From assembly GCF_000296815.2 (NCBI RefSeq), contig NZ_CAIT01000009.1:1426001-1490000 (forward strand): a DNA stretch of 64,000 nucleotides. Direction: 5' to 3'. Under the pieces are notes generated by a model. That model saw nothing but the letters and a program-made list of their open reading frames with translations. It did not search any database and was not told the origin of the DNA. Each line of letters opens with the position of its first letter. Position 1 is the first letter of the stretch. This DNA comes from Fibrisoma limi BUZ 3. Its GTDB lineage: Bacteria > Bacteroidota > Bacteroidia > Cytophagales > Spirosomataceae. Both the position numbers and the translations under genes were made by a program. Positions 58,594 through 64,000 of this stretch are shown one piece after another.

Positions 58594-60451
58594 TTAAGTT
58601 TTGAGCCTCGATCTCTTTCTCCAACGGAATCAGCTCATTCTCATGCGGAAGATTTGACTCCGGAGTTTGCGAGTAAGGTACGTTTTGCGGGATGAAATCA
58701 TCCTTCGCACCCGGTTTGCTATAGTCATACGGCCAGCGATATACTGCCGGAATTTCTCCCGGCCAGTTACCATGTCCTGGATTGATTGGCGCTGTCCACT
58801 CAAGTGTATTTGACTTCCACGGGTTTTGAGGAGCCTTTCTTCCTTTGAAAATGCTGTACACAAAATTCCAGACAAATATCCACTGGGCCGCGAACGTGAA
58901 AATTGCCGCTACGCTAATAAAGCTATTCATATCACTGAAGATATGCTTTGTGAAATCATAGCTTGTGAAAGCATAGTAACGACGCGGGAATCCAGCGATA
59001 CCTATGTAGTGCATTGGGAAAAACACCAGATAAATGCCAATGAAAGTAAGCCAGAAGTGAATATATCCAAGCTTATCGTTCATCATGCGACCGAACATTT
59101 TGGGGAACCAGTGGTAAACACCAGCCAGCAGGCCAAATGCTGATGCCGCACCCATTACAAGGTGGAAGTGAGCAACAACGAAATAGGTATCATGCAATTG
59201 AATGTCAAGCGCAGAGTTACCCAGAATCAGACCTGTAAGCCCCCCTGAAATAAAGAAGGACACCAGACCAATCGAGAACAGCATCGCTGGAGTAAAGCGA
59301 ATGTTACCTCGCCACAACGTAGTGATGTAGTTAAACGCTTTAACAGCAGATGGCACCGCAATGATCAGCGTCAGGAACATAAAGATCGATCCCAGGAATG
59401 GGTTCATACCTGTTACGAACATATGGTGCGCCCATACGATAAAGGCCAGGAATGCGATACCCATCATAGAGGCAATCATAGCACGGTAACCGAAGATTGG
59501 CTTACGTGCATTTGTTGCAATGATTTCCGACGTCATACCCAGTGCTGGCAGCAGTACGATGTATACCTCCGGGTGTCCCAGGAACCAGAACAGGTGCTGG
59601 AACAGAATAGGGCTACCTCCTACATTCGGCAGTGCTTCACCGCCAATGAAGATTTCTGACAGATAGAAACTTGTACCAAAGCTCCGGTCAAAGATCAACA
59701 GTAAGGCAGCTGACAATAATACTGGGAATGAAATCAAGCCAAGAACAGCCGTCAGGAAAAATGCCCACACTGTTAAAGGAAGTTTGCTAAATGACATTCC
59801 TCGTGTACGCAGATTAATTACTGTAGTGATGTAGTTAATACCACCCAGCAATTGCGATACAATGAAGAGGGCCATACTGACAAGCCAATACGTCATTCCC
59901 GCTTCTGAGCCCTTATGCGCCTGCGGCAATGCACTTAAAGGCGGGTAAACAACCCAACCACCAGCAGCGGGTCCTGTTTCAAAAAACAGTGATACAAACA
60001 TGACAACACTGGCTAAAAAGAAGAACCAATAAGAAAGCATGTTCAAGAAGCCAGATGCCATATCACGGGCACCGACCTGCAGCGGAATTAAGAAATTACT
60101 GAATGTACCGCTCAAGCCGGCCGTAAGCACGAAGAATACCATGATAGTTCCGTGCATAGTCACTAGCGCCAGATAAAAATCAGGATCTAGCTTACCGGTC
60201 TCATCGATCCAGCTACCTAAAATTGGGCGCAGGAAGCTAAGCTTCATATCAGGGAAGCCTAACTGAAGACGGAACATTACCGACAAGCTGATACCGACAA
60301 CAGACCAGAAAATTCCAGAAATCAGGTACTGTTTCGCAATTGTCTTGTGATCTTCCGAAAAAATGTATTTACGCCAAAAACTGTGCGGCTCGTGGTGCTC
60401 GTGCTCTTCCACATGAGCTAAAGTCGCTGTGTTTTGTGCTACGGTCGCCAT
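58568..60451 (-). CDS. coxA: Cytochrome c oxidase subunit I
   Basis: The 627-residue heme-copper oxidase core has 12 or more helices and the A-type signatures: MHGTIMVFFVLTAGLS (heme a ligand His), FWFLGHPEVYIVLLPALGM with the CuB His cross-linked to Tyr, WAHHMFVTGM (CuB His pair), and IQLHDTYFVVAHFHLVMG (heme a3 and a ligands). The acidic proton-channel residues are compatible with the A family. It reduces O2 to water and pumps protons. The C-terminus has a charged hydrophilic extension. Confidence 0.98.
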   Translation of the reverse strand: MATVAQNTATLAHVEEHEHHEPHSFWRKYIFSEDHKTIAKQYLISGIFWSVVGISLSVMFRLQLGFPDMKLSFLRPILGSWIDETGKLDPDFYLALVTMHGTIMVFFVLTAGLSGTFSNFLIPLQVGARDMASGFLNMLSYWFFFLASVVMFVSLFFETGPAAGGWVVYPPLSALPQAHKGSEAGMTYWLVSMALFIVSQLLGGINYITTVINLRTRGMSFSKLPLTVWAFFLTAVLGLISFPVLLSAALLLIFDRSFGTSFYLSEIFIGGEALPNVGGSPILFQHLFWFLGHPEVYIVLLPALGMTSEIIATNARKPIFGYRAMIASMMGIAFLAFIVWAHHMFVTGMNPFLGSIFMFLTLIIAVPSAVKAFNYITTLWRGNIRFTPAMLFSIGLVSFFISGGLTGLILGNSALDIQLHDTYFVVAHFHLVMGAASAFGLLAGVYHWFPKMFGRMMNDKLGYIHFWLTFIGIYLVFFPMHYIGIAGFPRRYYAFTSYDFTKHIFSDMNSFISVAAIFTFAAQWIFVWNFVYSIFKGRKAPQNPWKSNTLEWTAPINPGHGNWPGEIPAVYRWPYDYSKPGAKDDFIPQNVPYSQTPESNLPHENELIPLEKEIEAQNLNDQFKQPH

Positions 60452-60473
60452 AGTGTTTTTTGTTGTTTGTTAA

Positions 60474-61595
60474 TTAGCGTAACGATGTGGTGGCTACTGA
60501 TACTCCTCCTCCCTGCTGTGTTGAAGCCGTTGTGCTATCAGATGGAGTTGCAGTTTCAACTGCAGGCAAGTACTTAGCAGCTTTTGCTTTTAAGTTTTCA
60601 GGAATACGTGACGCATATTCAGGATATGAGGTCAGGAGTGGCTTTTGTTCAGCGCACCATTTCTTCCATGATTCTTCGTCTTCAACTATTAAACGAATAC
60701 GCATAGAGAAGTGCCCCCGTCCACAAACTTCTGTACAGGCAATTTCATAACCAAAATCCTGGTTACCCAACTCGTTGCGCATTTGATCCGTTGTTTTGTC
60801 AGCAATGAACCAGAACCGCGTTGGCATGCCGGGAACAGCGTCCATTTTGACCCGCATGTGTGGAATAAACACGCTGTGCAATACATCACGTGCACGGATT
60901 TTCAACAGTACGGGCTTGTTAACCGGAATATGCAACTCCGTTGTTGACGTAAAGTCATCGAATGAAGCAGGATCAGAGAAATCAATACCTGTATCATTGT
61001 TATTATCAATAAGCTTGTAGTTATAGGCTCCCAGCTTATTGTCGTCAACGCCCGGATAGCGAGCAATCCAGTTAAATTGTTTTCCTACCAGTTCAACTAC
61101 CTGTGCATCGGCTGGAGCTTCAGACATGATGTCCCGCCAGGCACGCCATCCTGTAAAAACTAGCAACGCCATCACAATCGCGGGAATGACCGTCCAAATC
61201 AGCTCTAGCTTGTGGTTTTCTGGATAATACGATGCTTTGCGACCTGGGCGATACTGATATCGGAATGAGAAAACAAACAACAGCGCATTCGTAATAAAAA
61301 ATGCTACCGTAATGATTCCCATTGACAGCCAGAATAAGAAATCAGTTCGGCGACCGTGCGGAGAAGATGCTTCTGGCAGGAAGTAGTTGGATGCATGGGC
61401 AAACGACCATACTACGCCAACCAGTCCAAATACCAGAAAAATCAGAAATAATGCTCCGTTGATACGGTTACTTAATCCAATACGTTCCTCATCGACAGGC
61501 CCGTTAACGTTCTTTACGACAGCGGCCATCCGGGACACGACCAATGCCGCCAATCCCAGAAAGATTACCGATAATAAAGCGATGATATAAACCAT
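60474..61595 (-). CDS. coxB: Cytochrome c oxidase subunit II
   Basis: The 373-residue protein has an extra N-terminal helix, then the two helices typical of subunit II (ALFLIFLVFGLVGVVWSF, FLFWLSMGIITVAFFITNALL) and the cupredoxin domain. CuA ligands are visible: DVLHSVFIPHM and CTEVCGRGHFSM give the Cys pair, His and Met. No C-terminal cytochrome c domain is present, so an external cytochrome, likely of alternative complex III, must donate electrons. It is separated from actF by 17 bases. Confidence 0.97.
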   Translation of the reverse strand: MVYIIALLSVIFLGLAALVVSRMAAVVKNVNGPVDEERIGLSNRINGALFLIFLVFGLVGVVWSFAHASNYFLPEASSPHGRRTDFLFWLSMGIITVAFFITNALLFVFSFRYQYRPGRKASYYPENHKLELIWTVIPAIVMALLVFTGWRAWRDIMSEAPADAQVVELVGKQFNWIARYPGVDDNKLGAYNYKLIDNNNDTGIDFSDPASFDDFTSTTELHIPVNKPVLLKIRARDVLHSVFIPHMRVKMDAVPGMPTRFWFIADKTTDQMRNELGNQDFGYEIACTEVCGRGHFSMRIRLIVEDEESWKKWCAEQKPLLTSYPEYASRIPENLKAKAAKYLPAVETATPSDSTTASTQQGGGVSVATTSLR

Positions 61596-61612
61596 TTTGT
61601 TACGGAGTTAAA

Positions 61613-62923
61613 CTAGATGTCGTGATGTAAAGCCTCTTCTAACATTGGGTGATTCTTTGGAATCAGATTTGCCTTTGTTAGTTGAGTTGATAACGTCCAT
61701 ATAAACCCACAGGCAAAAATCAGAATCATGCCAAATTCAATTGGGCCAAAACCTCCGTGCTCACCAACCGTACCCGGCATAATGTTCGTGTAGAAATCGA
61801 AGTAGTGCCCAACGATGATCCCCCATGCAGCAATCTTCAGAAATATATATGTTCGTTTTGCATCCCTTGTCATAAGAACAAGGAATGGAAAAGCAAAGTT
61901 TAGAAGAAGATTAATAAAAAATGGAGCCAAATAGATACCACCAAACCCGCTAAAACGCTCTCTATAATAGATGGTTTCTTCAGGTAAGTTAGCATAATAA
62001 ATCAGCATAAATTGGGCAAACCATACATAGGTCCAGAAGATACTGAACGCAAACATAAATTTACCCAAATCGTGTAAGTGGCTCTCATTGACAATCTTCA
62101 GATAACCACGCTCCTTCAAGGTAACAACTGTTAACGTAATAACAGCAAGACCCGTTACGTGCCAGCTAGCCAGGGTGTACCAACCAAACATGGTGCTAAA
62201 CCAATGGGAGTCGATTGACATCACAAAGTCCCAGGCCGACGTAGAAGATGTTACGGCAAAAACAACGAGAAATGCAGTCCCGAACTTGATGCTTTTCTCA
62301 TAGTAGTCGGTTCCACCGTATAGGTCTTCTTGTAGGGAGTAATTACGCAACATACGCCACAAAACGTACCACAGCGTAAAATACAGGACAACACGAATTA
62401 CGTAGAATGGGGTATTCAGGAAGCCGTGTTTCCCTGCAATAATCGGATCGTATTCTTTGCTCTGCGGATCATACAGGCCTTCATGCGTCCAGTGGAACAG
62501 ATCATGACCTGCAATGAAGAAAACTGCAAGGACCACAACACCCATAAATGGCAGATAGGCAGGCATAGCTTCTGGAATCCGTTTGAATGCCGATGACCAG
62601 CCCGCCTGTGCCAGATAATTATAGGAAATAAAGAACATGCCAATCACTGAAACGCCAGTGAAATAAATTGCATTCAACCAGACGTTAGCCCATAAGCGTG
62701 TAGTCCATTTGAAAGCATGGTGCGCCCCCTCGTCACCTGTGCTGGCGCCAACTCCATGAGTTACTTCATGGGTTTCATGTGCACCAGCGCCGGATGCCAA
62801 TAGAAAAGAACCGAGCGCTACTAAAGCTACGCCAGCACCAATGCCAATTAACAGTCGACGCTTTGCTGCCGGCGTAAATTCATATTGTTCATCCAGTGAC
62901 GGTATTGCGTGAGCAGATGCCAT
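61613..62923 (-). CDS. actF: Alternative complex III membrane subunit ActF
   Basis: The 436-residue protein has about ten membrane helices and aligns in pattern with the quinol-interacting ActF (NrfD-like) subunit: FKWTTRLWANVWLNAIYFTG, VMSIDSHWFSTMFGWYTLAS, FWTYVWFAQFMLIYYANLPE and FPFLVLMTRDAKRTYI. It is part of the quinol:cytochrome c oxidoreductase that replaces the bc1 complex in many Bacteroidota. The N-terminal ~60 residues are His-rich. Gene order actD-actE-actF-cox agrees with this. Confidence 0.93.
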   Translation of the reverse strand: MASAHAIPSLDEQYEFTPAAKRRLLIGIGAGVALVALGSFLLASGAGAHETHEVTHGVGASTGDEGAHHAFKWTTRLWANVWLNAIYFTGVSVIGMFFISYNYLAQAGWSSAFKRIPEAMPAYLPFMGVVVLAVFFIAGHDLFHWTHEGLYDPQSKEYDPIIAGKHGFLNTPFYVIRVVLYFTLWYVLWRMLRNYSLQEDLYGGTDYYEKSIKFGTAFLVVFAVTSSTSAWDFVMSIDSHWFSTMFGWYTLASWHVTGLAVITLTVVTLKERGYLKIVNESHLHDLGKFMFAFSIFWTYVWFAQFMLIYYANLPEETIYYRERFSGFGGIYLAPFFINLLLNFAFPFLVLMTRDAKRTYIFLKIAAWGIIVGHYFDFYTNIMPGTVGEHGGFGPIEFGMILIFACGFIWTLSTQLTKANLIPKNHPMLEEALHHDI

Positions 62924-63022
62924 TTAGTTATGTATTGAATTTAGACGTTTGACCTTTGATGCCGATCCGCGAACTCAAGCTTTTAAGAAAGCGCAGATGT
63001 ATGGAATCAACTGTCTAAAAGG

Positions 63023-63628
63023 TTATCCTTGCTGTAATTTGTGAACGTATTGAACAATTTTCCACCGCTCTTCTGGAGTCATCTGCGAGCCATGTGGCCA
63101 CATACGCCCTTTCCCGTGCGTAATTACATGGAAAATGTGTCCGTCATTCATGCTTTTATATGCATCAGCTGAGTAACTGGGTACCCCCTTGTACTCTTTA
63201 CCGACCAGACCATCTCCCTTACCCCCTTCACCGTGGCAGTGAATACAATAGCGGCCGTAAAGAATCTTCCCTTCCTCCAGAGTCCGTTCGGTTTGAGGGA
63301 TTGGATTAGTCAATACACGTTCGGCTAATGCAATACTGTCCTTAGGTATATTGTAAATCATCAGATCCGTCGTTGTCGTATCGCCTTCACCAAACCTTGT
63401 ATGATAGTTTGGACGGGATACTGTACCACGAGCCGGATCACGCATATTTAATCCCGTTGGATTAACTTCGTTAGGACGGACCTGCTTGTATGGCTCATAA
63501 GAAACCGGATCATACATCTGAGGAGCAAATTCCAGCCCGGTATCATCATGATCGCGTTTGCAGGCGGTTCCGCCAGCCAACAACCCGATGAGCACTATCG
63601 CTGTTATGCCCGTATGCTTGGTGATCAT
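63023..63628 (-). CDS. actE: Alternative complex III cytochrome c subunit ActE (lipoprotein)
   Basis: The 201-residue protein has a lipoprotein signal (ITAIVLIGLLAGGTAC, lipobox GTAC). A single class I cytochrome c domain has the heme motif CIHCH (YGRYCIHCHGEGGKGDG) near residue 129 and a Met-rich axial region (GRMWPHGSQM). In alternative complex III, ActE is the monoheme subunit thought to carry electrons toward the oxidase. It has a Pro/Arg-rich mid part (FAPQMYDPVSYEPYKQVRP) also typical of ActE. ActD precedes it by 12 bases. Confidence 0.94.
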   Translation of the reverse strand: MITKHTGITAIVLIGLLAGGTACKRDHDDTGLEFAPQMYDPVSYEPYKQVRPNEVNPTGLNMRDPARGTVSRPNYHTRFGEGDTTTTDLMIYNIPKDSIALAERVLTNPIPQTERTLEEGKILYGRYCIHCHGEGGKGDGLVGKEYKGVPSYSADAYKSMNDGHIFHVITHGKGRMWPHGSQMTPEERWKIVQYVHKLQQG

Positions 63629-63640
63629 TGTTAATCTTGA

Positions 63641-64000
63641 TTAAAACTGTTTGACGTTTACTTCGGCTGCTCCCGAGCTTCTTAAAATCTGCTCAATATC
63701 TCCTTCAGCAAGCTTGTTTTTGCTCAAGTCGATAGCCATTGCAAACTTGTTATCGGTGGTTCTCAGATCAAACATTAACGGCTTTACTGCTGGCCCGAGT
63801 CCGTTGGAAACCAGGAATGTGCCCACCATGCCGAGTGCACAAAATAGTACCGTCAATTCAAAAATGACCGGTATATAAACCGGAAATGAATATGAGTCTT
63901 TACCGCCTACGATCATTGGCCAGTCAAACGCTTCCGTATAGGCAGTTAACAACAACGCCGTAGTCGTTCCGCTCAAAGCAAATAGGAAAGCGGCAATACC
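63641..64000 (-). CDS. actD: Alternative complex III membrane subunit ActD, partial
   Basis: The frame is open to the window edge, so the N-terminal part is missing; 119 residues are seen. It begins with hydrophobic sequence (IAAFLFALSGTTTALLLTAY, partial first helix). FDWPMIVGGKDSYSFPVYIP, a second helix (VIFELTVLFCALGMVGTFLV) and a C-terminal domain ending ILRSSGAAEVNVKQF follow. This matches the DUF3341 protein ActD, a two-helix subunit that bridges the peripheral and membrane parts. The TTG at 63976 is not a real start, since homologous sequence continues upstream. Confidence 0.92.
   Translation of the reverse strand, partial: GIAAFLFALSGTTTALLLTAYTEAFDWPMIVGGKDSYSFPVYIPVIFELTVLFCALGMVGTFLVSNGLGPAVKPLMFDLRTTDNKFAMAIDLSKNKLAEGDIEQILRSSGAAEVNVKQF

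Noticed and set aside
1-64000. tRNA, rRNA, CRISPR arrays, insertion sequences or prophage genes
   Set aside because: I looked in the intergenic regions for clover-leaf ends, regularly spaced direct repeats and transposase or integrase signatures and saw none. Reading by eye could still miss a short RNA gene.

Overview
The window looks like a chromosomal segment of a Bacteroidota (Cytophagia) bacterium, most like Spirosoma and its relatives. This rests on gene content rather than a database match: an alternative complex III plus aa3-type cytochrome oxidase operon, a eukaryote-type (GT3) glycogen synthase, vSGLT-like sodium symporters, a DUF2795 protein, several -7 boxes of the Bacteroidota form TAnnTTTG, and few clear Shine-Dalgarno sites. 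About 66 protein genes are visible. I see no rRNA, tRNA, CRISPR array, insertion sequence or prophage.

Layout. 1-2.7 kb: the end of a sensor kinase, then an AT-rich, poorly packed stretch with a LuxR-type regulator and an unrecognised two-repeat lipoprotein, closed by a 48-bp perfect palindrome. 2.7-8 kb: a two-lobed aspartyl protease with a PDZ domain, triosephosphate isomerase, a DUF985 cupin, and an ECF sigma / membrane-anchored protein / envelope protein triad. 8-17 kb: a coiled-coil lipoprotein, a Kef-type antiporter with a UspA-like tail, a Ser/Thr-rich secreted protein, a coiled-coil membrane protein, a two-component system and a UvrD/PcrA helicase. 17-21.7 kb: a likely myo-inositol module (SGLT-like symporter, inositol oxygenase, second symporter) and a Nudix hydrolase. 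21.8-28 kb: Dps, L-2-hydroxyglutarate oxidase, a TrpD-like protein, a CPBP membrane protein, a YegP-like protein, YbeY and a zinc-free MDR reductase. 28-31.5 kb: biotin genes bioF-bioD-bioA, preceded by three DnaA-box-like 9-mers.

31.5-49.7 kb is a housekeeping mosaic: an AlbA_2 protein, CrtZ, DUF2795, CutC, a third sodium symporter, PurU, glycosylasparaginase, GT3 glycogen synthase overlapping mogA, AnmK, a fructosamine-kinase homologue, a DEAD-box helicase, TPR and MORN-type proteins, GDP-fucose synthase, a NeuD-like acyltransferase, an LpxH-like phosphoesterase and a glycosyltransferase. 49.7-52.9 kb holds a second ECF sigma / membrane protein / envelope protein group behind an unrelated reductase-like gene.

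53-64 kb is one long minus-strand respiratory operon. In transcription order it reads actD (cut by the window edge), actE, actF, coxB, coxA, ctaA, ctaB, two subunit III genes, a subunit IV gene, SCO1, DUF420, a small CxxC membrane protein and DUF983. It encodes the end of alternative complex III, the oxidase it feeds, and heme A and copper maturation factors.

The leads I rate highest are the inositol oxygenase-symporter module, the two similarly built ECF sigma triads, the small CxxC protein in the oxidase operon, and the DnaA-box cluster upstream of bioF. Intergenic DNA is rich in hairpins built from a few recurring word families, many of them between convergent genes. I found no clear new defence or mobile system.
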